Origin: Spiribacter sp. 1M189
Lineage (GTDB): Bacteria; Pseudomonadota; Gammaproteobacteria; Nitrococcales; Nitrococcaceae
Direction: 5' to 3'
NCBI RefSeq assembly: GCF_040838345.1
Contig: NZ_JBAKFF010000001.1
Location: forward strand, 682,001 to 746,000
DNA length: 64,000 nucleotides
Part shown: positions 1 to 8,639 of the stretch, piece by piece
Numbering within the stretch: the first letter of the stretch is position 1
Layout of the letters: every line of letters begins with the position of its first letter
Made by a program: the position numbers and the translations under genes
Notes under the pieces: model-generated
Seen by the model: the letters and a program-made list of their open reading frames with translations, nothing else
Database searches by the model: none
Told to the model about the DNA's origin: nothing

Positions 1-1119
1 TGGATCCGGCAGGGCATCAAGGCCCGGCGAACCCGCAACGAGGGGCGGGTGAGAGCCCTGCAGGCCATGCGCAGGGAGCGGGCGGAGCGGCGCGAGCGTC
101 CCGGGGATGCACGGCTGACGATGGCTGCCGGCGAGCGCTCGGGCAAGCGGGTGATCGAAGCGGAGCATGTGGACTACGCCATTGCGGGGCGACAGCTGGT
201 GCGCGATTTCAGCACCCGGATCCAGCGTGGTGACCGGGTCGGGATCCTCGGCCCTAATGGTGTCGGTAAGACGACATTGCTGAGATTGCTGGTGGGTGAC
301 CTCGTGCCAGACAACGGGCGAGTCATCCAGGGGACGGGGCTGCAGATCGCGTATTTCGACCAGCATCGGGCATCCCTCGACGACAGCCGCAGCGCTCGGG
401 AGAACGTTGCCGGCGGCGAGGAATTCATCGATCTCGGTGCCGACGGGCGGCGTCATGTGATGGGCTACCTGCAGGATTTTCTATTCTCGCCGGAGCGTGC
501 CAATGCGCCGATCAGTCGATTATCAGGTGGCGAGCGTAACCGTCTTCTATTGGCCCAGCTGTTCGCCCGGCCCTCGAATCTGCTCGTCCTCGATGAGCCC
601 ACCAACGATCTGGATGTGGAGACACTGGAGTTGCTGGAGGAACGCCTGGTGGGCTACTCCGGCACCTTGCTGCTGGTCTCTCATGACCGCGCGTTTCTCG
701 ACAATGTCGTGACCAGCGTTCTGGTACCCGAGGGGGATGGTGTGATTGGCGAGTATGTCGGCGGCTATGCGGACTGGCTCCGTCAGCGCACGCCTGCGCC
801 GGCAAAGGCGACGCGGAGCCACCAGCCCACTACCGAGCGTCAGGAGGCTGCGGCGGGTTCGAGCGGAGGGGATCGCCGTTCCAGAAAACCGAAACGCCTC
901 ACCTACGGCGAGGCGCTGGAGCTGGAAGGCCTGCCCGCCCGTATCGAGTCGCTCGAGTCCGCCGTTGACGCCGAACGCCAGAAGGTAGGCGACCCTGCGC
1001 TCTACCAGGCGGACGCGACCACCATCCAGACCGCCATGGCCGACCTGGAGTCAGCCGAAGCCGAGCTCGCGCAGGCCTATGAGCGCTGGGAGTGGCTGGA
1101 GGCCCGGCGTGACGCGTGA
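1..1119 (+). CDS. uup: ABC-F ATPase Uup, 5'-truncated by window edge
   Basis: Cytosolic ABC-F family ATPase. Family members act on ribosomes, and Uup is linked to translation and to suppression of transposon excision; it has no membrane domain. The reading frame is open from base 1, so the gene begins upstream of the window. The visible part starts in the linker after the first ABC domain and contains the whole second ABC domain. That domain has Walker A GPNGVGKTT near bases 250-276, the signature LSGGERNR near 522-545 and Walker B LLVLDEPTNDLD near 583-615. It is followed by a charged C-terminal coiled coil (about 890-1116), which is typical of Uup and absent from most other ABC-F proteins. 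It is convergent with mmsA, with only 5 bp between the stop codons. The assignment to Uup rather than EttA rests on the C-terminal domain and linker. Confidence 0.93.
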   Translation, partial: WIRQGIKARRTRNEGRVRALQAMRRERAERRERPGDARLTMAAGERSGKRVIEAEHVDYAIAGRQLVRDFSTRIQRGDRVGILGPNGVGKTTLLRLLVGDLVPDNGRVIQGTGLQIAYFDQHRASLDDSRSARENVAGGEEFIDLGADGRRHVMGYLQDFLFSPERANAPISRLSGGERNRLLLAQLFARPSNLLVLDEPTNDLDVETLELLEERLVGYSGTLLLVSHDRAFLDNVVTSVLVPEGDGVIGEYVGGYADWLRQRTPAPAKATRSHQPTTERQEAAAGSSGGDRRSRKPKRLTYGEALELEGLPARIESLESAVDAERQKVGDPALYQADATTIQTAMADLESAEAELAQAYERWEWLEARRDA

Positions 1120-1124
1120 GGCGG

Positions 1125-2639
1125 TCAGCGCATGGTTGGCATCACGAACTGATTGTCGTCGCGGACCCCGCGGGGCCAGCGCGCGGTGATGGTCTTCATG
1201 CGGGTATAGAAGCGCACCCCATCCGGCCCATGGGCATGCAGTACCCCGAAACGCGAGCGCTTCCAGCCACCAAAACTATAGAAAGCCATGGGCACTGGAA
1301 TCGGTACGTTGATGCCAACCATGCCTGCCTCGATGGCGACGGCATAGGTGCGCGCGGCGTCGCCGTCGCGCGTGAAGATGGCCGTCCCGTTACCGAACTC
1401 GTGGCGATTGACGATAGCCACCGCTTCATCGAAATCGCTCGCCCGGACCACGGATAGCACCGGGCCGAAGATCTCCTCGTTGTAGATACGCATGTCGGTG
1501 CTGACATGATCGAACAGGCAGGCGCCCATGTAGAAGCCGTCGGGATGGCCGGGGACGTCAACCTCACGGCCGTCATGGACCAGTTCGGCCCCCTCACGAA
1601 GCCCGATCTCGACATACTCCGCCACCTTGTCCCGGTGGTCCCGGGTAACCAGTGGGCCCATCTCCGGCTCATCGGCGTCGAGGCCGTTACCGATCCGAAG
1701 ATTCGCCAGACGCGCCTTGAGCGCCGCCACCAGGCGCTCGGCGGTCTCCTCGCCAACCGGGACGGCCACGGAGATCGCCATGCAGCGCTCGCCCGCTGAA
1801 CCGTAGGCCGCGCCCATGAGTGCGTCGGCGGCGCCCTCGATATCGGCATCGGGCATGATGACCATGTGATTCTTTGCACCGCCAAGCGCCTGAACGCGCT
1901 TGCCATGGGCAGCGCCGGTCGCGTAGATCGATTCCGCAATGGGCGTCGAGCCAACGAAACTGATGGCCCCGACCCGCTCATCAGTCAACAGCGTTTCCAC
2001 CGATTCGCGATCGCCATTGAGTACGTTGAAAACCCCGGCGGGCAGACCTGCCTCTTCCAGCAGCTCGGCGAGCAGCAGCGGCGTGCTTGGCGCCTTTTCG
2101 GAGGGCTTGAGAATGAATGTATTGCCGCAGGCAATGGCGATGGGGAACATCCACATCGGCACCATAGCCGGGAAGTTGAACGGGGTGATCCCCGCACATA
2201 CGCCCACCGGATGCCGTTGCGACCACGAGTCCACGTCGCTGCCGACATTGCCGGAGTGCTCGCCCTTGAGCAGGTGCGGGATGCCGCAGGCGAATTCCAC
2301 GACCTCAAGCCCGCGGGTCACCTCGCCCCGGGCATCCGAGAGGACCTTGCCATGCTCGCGTGTGATCGACTCGGCGATGCGTGACAGATCACGCTCTAGC
2401 AGGGCCTTGAAGCGAAACATCACCCGTGCGCGCCGCAGGGGGGTCATCGCCTGCCACTCGGCCAGGGCCCGGTGCGCCGCCGTGATGGCATCCCGCGTGC
2501 GCTCGGCGTCTGCCAGTGCCACGGCGCCGGTCTGCTCGCCGGTCGCGGGGTTGTAGACCGGCGCGCGGCGATCCGGCTCCTTCGGGGTCCTCGTGCCGTT
2601 GATGTAGTGGTTGATCTCGTGAACGGGTGTCTCGGTCAT
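1125..2639 (-). CDS. mmsA: CoA-acylating methylmalonate-semialdehyde dehydrogenase
   Basis: Oxidises (methyl)malonate semialdehyde with NAD and CoA to propionyl-CoA or acetyl-CoA. This step ends valine catabolism, beta-alanine catabolism and, in some bacteria, inositol breakdown. The 504-residue protein is full length for the ALDH6 family. The catalytic cysteine lies in GERCM (Cys286). The motif ALGGAKNH (about 251-258) has Asn where ordinary aldehyde dehydrogenases have the catalytic Glu, a hallmark of the CoA-dependent enzymes. The start is supported by an AAGGA sequence about 8 nt upstream. No valine-degradation partners (mmsB, acyl-CoA dehydrogenase) are adjacent, so the actual substrate is open. 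The brp/blh gene lies 70 bp upstream on the same strand. Confidence 0.93.
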   Translation of the reverse strand: MTETPVHEINHYINGTRTPKEPDRRAPVYNPATGEQTGAVALADAERTRDAITAAHRALAEWQAMTPLRRARVMFRFKALLERDLSRIAESITREHGKVLSDARGEVTRGLEVVEFACGIPHLLKGEHSGNVGSDVDSWSQRHPVGVCAGITPFNFPAMVPMWMFPIAIACGNTFILKPSEKAPSTPLLLAELLEEAGLPAGVFNVLNGDRESVETLLTDERVGAISFVGSTPIAESIYATGAAHGKRVQALGGAKNHMVIMPDADIEGAADALMGAAYGSAGERCMAISVAVPVGEETAERLVAALKARLANLRIGNGLDADEPEMGPLVTRDHRDKVAEYVEIGLREGAELVHDGREVDVPGHPDGFYMGACLFDHVSTDMRIYNEEIFGPVLSVVRASDFDEAVAIVNRHEFGNGTAIFTRDGDAARTYAVAIEAGMVGINVPIPVPMAFYSFGGWKRSRFGVLHAHGPDGVRFYTRMKTITARWPRGVRDDNQFVMPTMR

Positions 2640-2709
2640 GTCTTTTTTTCCTTCAGGCCCGGATGGCCCTTTGTACAGGCATTGATCGGTCGGGCATCTT
2701 ACCGCGGGG

Positions 2710-3573
2710 TCATTCCGCCCGGCGCGGACTCGCGATGAACTCGAGAATCATGTGCGGCACCGTGAGGGCGGCAAGCCCGATAAAGATGATGCGCATGAGG
2801 ATAGCGTCACTCGGCATACCGATCAGGAAGGGCAGAGCCGCCAGGGCGAGTGCATAGGTTGCCAGCGTGGTTGGTGCGACCGCTCGAAGGCGCTCACGCC
2901 AGCCGTCGAGGCCGAGATCACGGGCGGCGAGCTCAAGATGTCGCGGGCTATGAAGAAAACACCAGTAGGCGATGAAATAGGCGAGTGGGTGCAGCAGCGC
3001 GGCCCCGGCTGCCAGGAGCAGGGGGTCACGCCAGTCGCTGGTGGCGCGGCTTGGGCTCAGCGCCAGCGCGGCGACCAGGATGATGCCGCCGACACCGAGT
3101 GCCCACGGCGCCGCCGCGACGAGGAGATCCGCCCGTGTTGCACCCAGCATCTCAAAGAGCGGCTGGACCGCTTGCGGGTGCAGAGTGACCGGCAGGCCGA
3201 GGATCCATAGTCCATAGCCCACGCCACCGATACGCCCCAGCCGATGGGCGACATCGTCCCCGAAATGCACGGCGGAGTAGAGCAGGAACGCCCCGAGGGC
3301 GGCATTGGGCGCCTGCAGCCAGATCGCAATCACCACCGCGCTCAGTGCCATGTATCCGCCGAGGAAGGCGATGAGGCGCGGCATGCTGTGAAGCCTTAGG
3401 TGGCGTTTGGCAACCGCAGTGTCGAGGCTGCCGTGGGGAAGCCCGAGGACGGCGGTGCTCAATGCCAGGACGACGTAAAGCGGCCATTGCCCCGACAGGG
3501 CCGAGAAACCCAGCGAGAGCAGAAGACCGATCGGGAAAAGCCAGAAGGCTGGGGGCCGGGCACTCGTTTCCAT
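2710..3573 (-). CDS. blh: Brp/Blh family beta-carotene 15,15'-dioxygenase (retinal synthesis)
   Basis: Integral membrane enzyme that cleaves beta-carotene into two molecules of all-trans retinal, the chromophore of microbial rhodopsins. The 287-residue protein is strongly hydrophobic with about seven or eight membrane segments. It carries four histidines with the spacing of the iron ligands known in marine bacterial Blh: His47 in GLPHGSLD, His103 in VHFGDD, and His208 and His212 in FLHSPRH. A further conserved VPHMIL motif is near 273-277. The gene is alone: no rhodopsin or crtE/B/I/Y genes are within this window, so those partners must be elsewhere if the system works. It could form a transcript with the downstream mmsA (70 bp gap), though the functions do not obviously match. 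Family assignment is firm; activity is inferred. Confidence 0.9.
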   Translation of the reverse strand: METSARPPAFWLFPIGLLLSLGFSALSGQWPLYVVLALSTAVLGLPHGSLDTAVAKRHLRLHSMPRLIAFLGGYMALSAVVIAIWLQAPNAALGAFLLYSAVHFGDDVAHRLGRIGGVGYGLWILGLPVTLHPQAVQPLFEMLGATRADLLVAAAPWALGVGGIILVAALALSPSRATSDWRDPLLLAAGAALLHPLAYFIAYWCFLHSPRHLELAARDLGLDGWRERLRAVAPTTLATYALALAALPFLIGMPSDAILMRIIFIGLAALTVPHMILEFIASPRRAE

Positions 3574-3706
3574 GATCGTCTCCGTCGTTGTTACGCCGAA
3601 TCATACGCCAGAGAGATTACCAAGGCGGCCCATGCCCGGCCTATGCCAATCTGCATTCCGCTTGACTTCGCGCAGGACAACCTACGCCCGCCGACCCGCT
3701 CGCGTC

Positions 3707-4417
3707 CTACCATTTCTCCGCGAATGGTCGTGCCTCGACTTCGAATGACCAGGCTGACCGCGGTTGGTGGGTAAGCCACCAGGCCGTTTCCGCAATATCC
3801 TTCGGGTCGAGAAAGAAATCGTCCGGCTTATCCGGCAGCCGTTCCCGGGCCCGGGGGAGATCGACGATCCCGTCGATCATGATGGTCGATACATGGATGC
3901 CCTCGGGCCAGAGCCGCTTGGCGAGCGATTCGGTGAGATTACGCTGGGCGCCTTTGGCGCTGGCAAAGGCGGCGGTCATGGCACCACCCCGGCGCGACGC
4001 CGTGGCGCCAGTGACCACGATGTTGCCGTGGCCCGCCTTGCGCATGCCGGGGGCGACCGCGCGTGTCGCAGTCACCAATCCAAGCACGTTCACCCGCCAG
4101 GAGGCCTCGAAATCCGCCAGGTCCAATGATTCGAAGTCGCCCCAGATACCGGCGCCGGCGTTGTGCAGGAGCGTATCGACCGGGCCGAGTTCGTGGCTGA
4201 TCCGCGCGAATGTCTCGCCGATGGCCTCCGGATCGGCGAGGTCACAGTCGTAGGCCCGCGCCTGTTCGCCGATTTCCTCGGCGAGCGGCCCGGTGGTCCC
4301 GGCGCTGCGGGCAATCAGCGCGACCTGATATCCACCGGCCGCAAAGCGGCGGGCGAAGGCCGCGCCATTGCCTGGGCCGACACCATTGACCACGCATACG
4401 GGATGGTCTTCAGTCAT
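3707..4417 (-). CDS. SDR-family protein with Phe in place of the catalytic Tyr
   Basis: Short-chain dehydrogenase/reductase fold, 236 residues. The nucleotide-binding motif GVGPGNG is at residues 12-18 and the structural HNAGAG motif at 86-91. The usual YxxxK active site reads FASAK (Phe151, Lys155), so the proton-donating tyrosine is replaced. A recognisable subgroup of proteobacterial SDR proteins shares the AFASAK signature, so this is probably a property of the subgroup and not decay. The substrate is unknown. An AAGGA sequence lies 8 nt before the ATG, and the gene starts 13 bp after the alcohol dehydrogenase stop on the same strand, so the two are probably co-transcribed. Oxidoreductase activity cannot be assumed. 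Confidence 0.85.
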   Translation of the reverse strand: MTEDHPVCVVNGVGPGNGAAFARRFAAGGYQVALIARSAGTTGPLAEEIGEQARAYDCDLADPEAIGETFARISHELGPVDTLLHNAGAGIWGDFESLDLADFEASWRVNVLGLVTATRAVAPGMRKAGHGNIVVTGATASRRGGAMTAAFASAKGAQRNLTESLAKRLWPEGIHVSTIMIDGIVDLPRARERLPDKPDDFFLDPKDIAETAWWLTHQPRSAWSFEVEARPFAEKW

Positions 4418-4429
4418 TCGAACAGATCC

Positions 4430-5491
4430 TTATGATGCTGTGCCTTTGAGGGTCGCCATGTCGATCACGAAGCGATATTTCACATCTCCCTTTTTTACCC
4501 GCTCATAGGCCTCGTTGAGTTTACGGATATCGAGCATCTCCACATCGCAGGCGATGTCATTATCGGCGCAGAAATCGAGCACTTCCTGGGTTTCGGGCAT
4601 CCCGCCGATCAGCGATCCGGCGAGCACCTTGCGGCCCATGACCAGAGGGCCAGCCTGCAGCGGCGGCTCCACGGGCTCGAGCAGGCCCACGAGGATGTGG
4701 GTGCCGTCGTAGCGCAGTAGCCCGATGTAAGGATTGAGATCATGCTGAACCGGGACGGTGTCGAGCATGAAGTCGAACTGCCCGGCGGCGGCCTGCATCT
4801 GCTCTTCGTCGGTCGAGATGATGACCTGGTGGGCGCCCTGGGCCTCGGCTTCCGACACCTTGTCGGGCGAGCGCGTGAAGACCGTGACTTCGGCGCCCAG
4901 TGCGCGGGCGAACTTGATGCCCATGTGACCCAGTCCGCCCATACCGATCACCCCTACTTTGTGGCCGGGTTTCACACCGTAGTGGCGCAGCGGCGAGTAG
5001 GTGGTGATACCGGCACACAGTAGCGGGGCGGCGGCCGCCGGATCGAGTTGCTCGGGGATGCGCACGACGAAGTGTTCGTTGACCACGACGGAATCCGAAT
5101 AGCCGCCGTAAGTCACCGTACCGTCATGCCGGTCGATGCCATTGTAGGTCACCACGGGGCCTTCCAGACAGTACTGCTCGAGACCCTGTTGGCAGGGCTC
5201 GCAGTGCCGGCAGGAGTCCACCATGCACCCCACACCGACGGTATCGCCTGGCTGGAAGGCACTGACATGCTCGCCGACCGCGGTCACCCGCCCGATGATT
5301 TCGTGGCCCGGGACCACCGGGTACATGGTCATGCCCCAGTCGTTCTGGGCGAAGTGGATATCGGTGTGGCAAACGCCGCAGTAGTCGATTTCGATGGCGA
5401 CATCATCGCCCCGCAGCTCGCGACGCTCGATGGTCAGTGGCGCCAGACCGGACGCCTCTGATTGGGCAGCATAGGCATTGGCTGTCGGCAT
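4430..5491 (-). CDS. Zinc-dependent NAD(P) alcohol dehydrogenase (cinnamyl-alcohol dehydrogenase/YahK-like)
   Basis: Medium-chain alcohol dehydrogenase of 353 residues that interconverts primary alcohols and aldehydes. Catalytic-zinc ligands are visible as Cys38 (in YCGVCHTDIH) and His63-Glu64 (PGHE). The structural zinc site is the four-cysteine lobe Cys94, Cys97, Cys100 and Cys108. The Rossmann motif GMGGLGHMG is near residue 178. The layout matches the CAD/YahK/AdhA group, which generally prefers NADP(H) and aromatic or medium-chain aldehydes; the exact substrate cannot be read from sequence. It is the first gene of an apparent two-gene unit with the SDR gene downstream. The 156 bp upstream holds no other gene and presumably its promoter. 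Confidence 0.92.
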   Translation of the reverse strand: MPTANAYAAQSEASGLAPLTIERRELRGDDVAIEIDYCGVCHTDIHFAQNDWGMTMYPVVPGHEIIGRVTAVGEHVSAFQPGDTVGVGCMVDSCRHCEPCQQGLEQYCLEGPVVTYNGIDRHDGTVTYGGYSDSVVVNEHFVVRIPEQLDPAAAAPLLCAGITTYSPLRHYGVKPGHKVGVIGMGGLGHMGIKFARALGAEVTVFTRSPDKVSEAEAQGAHQVIISTDEEQMQAAAGQFDFMLDTVPVQHDLNPYIGLLRYDGTHILVGLLEPVEPPLQAGPLVMGRKVLAGSLIGGMPETQEVLDFCADNDIACDVEMLDIRKLNEAYERVKKGDVKYRFVIDMATLKGTAS

Positions 5492-5647
5492 GGTTGGCTC
5501 CGTTTTCCGTCCAAGTGGTGCGCAAGGGTTTCATACGTGGTCGTTTACTGAAAGCGGCATCGCCAACGGGGCCACAATAACCAGGATGAGTGGATGGGCT
5601 GGCTCAACCACCTGATCACGTCTGTTGCCCATCGCAACGCTTGGCTT

Positions 5648-6943
5648 TCAGACCCGATAGCCAAGGGCTTCCGGGAGCCAAAGCGCGATTGCCGGAAAAG
5701 TCACGAGCAGGATCAGTGCGGTGATCATGCTGAGGACCAACCATAGCGTCCAGCCAAGCGTTGATTCGATCGTTACCCCCGCGACTCGTGAAGTGACAAG
5801 CAGGTTCACGGCCACAGGCGGTGTGAACTGGCCGATGGCAATCGTCATGGCCATCACGATGCCGAACCAGACGGTATTCCATTCGAAGGCCTTGACGATC
5901 GGCATAAGGATGGGAATCAGAATGATATAGATGGATACCCCGTCGATCACCATCCCGATGAGCAGCAGGAAAACCAGCACCAGGCCAAGGACGACGATGG
6001 GGTTGTCGGAAATGGACAGGACCGCCTCAGCGGCCTGATCAAAGGCACCCAGAGTGCTCCCGGCCCAAGCGAAGATCCCTGCCATGGAGATGATCAACAG
6101 GATAACGCCCGACATCATTGCCGCATCGACCAGCGCATCGTAAATCATCCGCAGATCGAGGTTACGGTAGACCACAGTGCCGATGAACAGGCCGTATACC
6201 ACGGCGACGACGGCAGCTTCGGTGGGCGTAAAAAGCCCGCTGCGCAGACCGCCGAGGATCAGGACGGGCGCAAACAGGGCCGGAAGGGCATGAATGAAAG
6301 TCTCCCGCACTGAAGGCCGCACCTCAGTGCCATCTGATTCAAAATGATTCCGGCGCGATAGCCAGATCGCGGGCGCCATCACGGCGACACCGGCGATCAG
6401 CCCTGGGATGAGCCCCGCGGCGAAAAGCGCCCGCAGATCGACGGAAGGGACGAGAATGGAGTAAATGATTAACGCGACGGACGGGGGGATCAAGATAGCG
6501 GTCGATGCCGAGGCCGCAATGACCGCGGCCGAGAAAGCCTTCGGATAGCCCGCCCGCATCATGCTTGGCACCATGACCGTCGCTACAGCGGCGGCATCCG
6601 CTGGCCCGGAGCCCGACATGCCGCCCATTATCATGCAGACGATGACGGCAACGGTAGCCAGTCCGCCGCGGCGCACGCCAACAAGCGCGCGAGCGAAGTT
6701 AACGAGGCTTGCGGCTACCCCTGACCGCTCAAAGATAATACCCGTGAGCACGAAAAGCGGTATGGCAACCAACGGATACTTGGCGATCGCGTTGTAGGTG
6801 TTCGTGCCGAGGGTCGCAAGCATGGCGGGCGAGAGACCCGCGATGATGCCGATCACGCCCGCGATCCCGAGTGCCGTGGCGATCGGTGCGCCGATCACGA
6901 TCCCGAGTGCCATGACGATGAAAATGAGTAACTCGGGCGCCAT
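5648..6943 (-). CDS. dctM: TRAP transporter large permease subunit (DctM family)
   Basis: The large membrane subunit that carries out Na+-coupled uptake in a tripartite ATP-independent periplasmic transporter. The protein is 431 residues, about twelve hydrophobic segments, with the DctM-typical opening APELLIFIVMALGI and a GGMSGSGPADAAAV loop. The start at 6943 was chosen because its ATG overlaps the dctQ TGA by one base (TGATG), a normal translational-coupling arrangement; a longer frame upstream would read through dctQ and is not DctM-like. It forms an operon with dctP and dctQ. The transported substrate is not identifiable; the binding protein belongs to the general DctP group, so an organic acid is likely. 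Confidence 0.93.
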   Translation of the reverse strand: MAPELLIFIVMALGIVIGAPIATALGIAGVIGIIAGLSPAMLATLGTNTYNAIAKYPLVAIPLFVLTGIIFERSGVAASLVNFARALVGVRRGGLATVAVIVCMIMGGMSGSGPADAAAVATVMVPSMMRAGYPKAFSAAVIAASASTAILIPPSVALIIYSILVPSVDLRALFAAGLIPGLIAGVAVMAPAIWLSRRNHFESDGTEVRPSVRETFIHALPALFAPVLILGGLRSGLFTPTEAAVVAVVYGLFIGTVVYRNLDLRMIYDALVDAAMMSGVILLIISMAGIFAWAGSTLGAFDQAAEAVLSISDNPIVVLGLVLVFLLLIGMVIDGVSIYIILIPILMPIVKAFEWNTVWFGIVMAMTIAIGQFTPPVAVNLLVTSRVAGVTIESTLGWTLWLVLSMITALILLVTFPAIALWLPEALGYRV

Positions 6944-7443
6944 CAGTCCGGCGTCCTTTGTTTGAGCTGGCGGGCAAATCGCCCCAGTAACCGGAGAATG
7001 ATGACGACTGCAGCAATCGGCAGCCACATGGAATAGATCCATGCCGGGATACCAAGGCCCGGTGTCGTCGCCTCGAACAGCCACTCCTCGTAGGCGAACC
7101 GGCTGCCAAACCAGGCCACCAGGCCGAATATCGTCAGATTAGCGGCCAAAATGACGATGGTGGCGGTCCATCGGGCCGACCGGTTCATACGGTCGAGAAA
7201 AAACGTGATCCTGATCTGCTCGTCACGTGCAAAGGCGATCGCTGAGCCGAAAAACGCCAGGATCACCAGCAGAAACACGGAGACTTCCTCTGTGAATGCA
7301 AACGAGAAGTCAGTGAAGTACCTCACCAGTACATTGGCGAAACTGATCACACAGATGACCGCCAGCGCACCCGCGATGACCGCTCGCTCAATGGCGAGCG
7401 GCATCCTGGGCTCCGCCTGCCGGTCCTTCCGGGGAGGCGACAT
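6943..7443 (-). CDS. dctQ: TRAP transporter small permease subunit (DctQ family)
   Basis: Small membrane subunit of the TRAP transporter, 166 residues. Four hydrophobic segments follow a charged N-terminus, the standard DctQ topology. A DctQ-like region EEVSVFLLVILAFFGSAIA spans the middle of the protein, followed by the conserved RxDEQIRITFF-type stretch. It sits between dctP (22 bp upstream) and dctM (stop and start overlap by one base), so the three are almost certainly one transcript. The first 15 residues are poorly conserved, so a start at the internal Met in EPRMPLAIERA is possible. Confidence 0.9.
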   Translation of the reverse strand: MSPPRKDRQAEPRMPLAIERAVIAGALAVICVISFANVLVRYFTDFSFAFTEEVSVFLLVILAFFGSAIAFARDEQIRITFFLDRMNRSARWTATIVILAANLTIFGLVAWFGSRFAYEEWLFEATTPGLGIPAWIYSMWLPIAAVVIILRLLGRFARQLKQRTPD

Positions 7444-7464
7444 AAGCTTTCCGAGATGTGGCAG

Positions 7465-8472
7465 CTAACGGTTGGCGATGGCCTCTCGGGCGGTTTCTAC
7501 GAGTTCGGCGCCGATCTGTGGGGTCCATTCCTCATAGACGCTCGTGGTTGCATCCCGGAATTCAGCCACTTGCTCATCAGTCAGTTCGGTGATGGTGACA
7601 CCGCGCTCCTCGATAGCCCCCCGCAGGCTCGGGACAGCCGCACGAGACTGCTCTATCTCCCAGAGGCCGGCGTCCACGGCGGCCTGCTTGATCATCGCCT
7701 GGTCTTCCGGGCTGAAGCTCGCCCAGATATTCCGATTCGCGGCGAAAATCAGCGGATCGGCCATGTAGTGCCAGCGGGTCAAGTAGGTTTGGCCTACTTC
7801 ATGGATGTTGGCGATGTGGAAGACCGACAGGGGGTTTTCCTGCCCGTCCACGGCCCCAGTGGACAGTGCCGGCTTGGCATCCGCCCAACTCATCTGGGTC
7901 GGATTGGCGCCGAGGGCATTGAATGTGTCCTCGAATAACGGGGAGCCGACAACGCGAATCTTCATGCCTTCGAGGTCCGATGGTTCGTCAATCACACCGT
8001 TGGAGTTCGATAGCTCGCGAAAGCCATTTTCTCCCCATGCAAGTGGCACGACCCCCTTGGCCCGGACCGCCTCGAAAATCATTTCGCCAGTCTCGCCCCC
8101 GGTCAGCGCATCAATCGCTTCGTAGTCCGGCATGAGAAACGGCAGTGAGAAGAGGTTGAGTTCAGGGACCTGCGGTGACCAGTTGATGGTGGAGCCGATC
8201 GCAAAATCGATCACGCCGCTGCGCAGTGCGGGAAACTCGCGTGTCTGGTTTCCACTCACGAGTTCGGCATTTGGGTAAACCTTGAAGTTGATCTCCCCGT
8301 TGCTGCGCTCATCGACCAGCTCGGCCCACCGCTCGGCGGCCTCCCCCCAGGGGAATGGCGCTGGAAGCACCGTCGAGACCGTGTATTCGTTCTTGTACTG
8401 CGCAAGACCCTGGATCGGGATCACGGCGAGCATCATCGCTGCAGCAGCGCATAGGATCGTTGAGTTGCGCAT
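7465..8472 (-). CDS. dctP: TRAP transporter substrate-binding protein (DctP family)
   Basis: Periplasmic solute receptor that delivers ligand to the DctQM membrane complex. The mature part is about 310 residues after a Sec signal peptide (residues 1 to about 24, ending near IQGLAQ). Family landmarks are GMKIRVVGSP, with the ligand-binding arginine, and the VDGQENPLS segment. The start at 8472 is preferred over an upstream in-frame ATG: it gives a clean signal peptide and is preceded by a strong AGGAGGAGG ribosome-binding sequence. Upstream (8473-8565) is a short non-coding region with two ACCGGT sites 24 bp apart, which could be an operator. Then comes the terminator that ends the GMC gene. 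The ligand is unknown. Confidence 0.93.
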   Translation of the reverse strand: MRNSTILCAAAAMMLAVIPIQGLAQYKNEYTVSTVLPAPFPWGEAAERWAELVDERSNGEINFKVYPNAELVSGNQTREFPALRSGVIDFAIGSTINWSPQVPELNLFSLPFLMPDYEAIDALTGGETGEMIFEAVRAKGVVPLAWGENGFRELSNSNGVIDEPSDLEGMKIRVVGSPLFEDTFNALGANPTQMSWADAKPALSTGAVDGQENPLSVFHIANIHEVGQTYLTRWHYMADPLIFAANRNIWASFSPEDQAMIKQAAVDAGLWEIEQSRAAVPSLRGAIEERGVTITELTDEQVAEFRDATTSVYEEWTPQIGAELVETAREAIANR

Positions 8473-8565
8473 CTTCTCCTCCTCCTTGTGGTTATTACCG
8501 GTGAAATCGTAGCGCCATGAACCGGTGTTGCCCACCCTCGCGGGAGTCATCACCCGCTCTGCCGC

Positions 8566-8617
8566 AATAAAAAACCCCGCCGAAGCGGGGTTCAAGGGGT
8601 ATTGGTGGAGACGGCGG
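8566..8617. repeat. 52-bp direct repeat, copy 1: displaced ssrA 3' end plus terminator
   Basis: 50 of 52 bases match 10680-10731. It contains the last 15 bases of the tmRNA sequence (including the encoded CCA end) and the following terminator. The rest of tmRNA is absent. Such a fragment is what remains at the far end when an element inserts at the 3' end of a tRNA-like gene; no integrase is present here. Confidence 0.85.
8567..8592 (-). terminator. Rho-independent terminator after the GMC oxidoreductase gene
   Basis: On the minus strand a CCCCGC stem, TTCG tetraloop and GCGGGG stem are followed by six T residues. The stem and T-run are identical to the terminator of ssrA at 10683-10706, as part of a longer duplicated segment. 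Position fits termination of the GMC gene transcript ahead of dctP. Confidence 0.88.
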
Positions 8618-8639
8618 CCGGAGGCCGGAGGCCGTCTCC
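8607..8639. repeat. 9-bp perfect inverted repeat built on the displaced tmRNA end
   Basis: GGAGACGGC (8607-8615) and GCCGTCTCC (8631-8639) flank 15 bases of GGCCGGA-type repeats. Read on the minus strand the stem ends in ACCA, like an acceptor stem. The half from 8631 has no counterpart in the real ssrA, so it was added at or after the duplication. Confidence 0.75.

Noticed and set aside
8489-8520. Operator for dctP made of two ACCGGT sites
   Set aside because: The sites are short palindromes 24 bp apart and common by chance at this GC content; mentioned in the dctP entry only.
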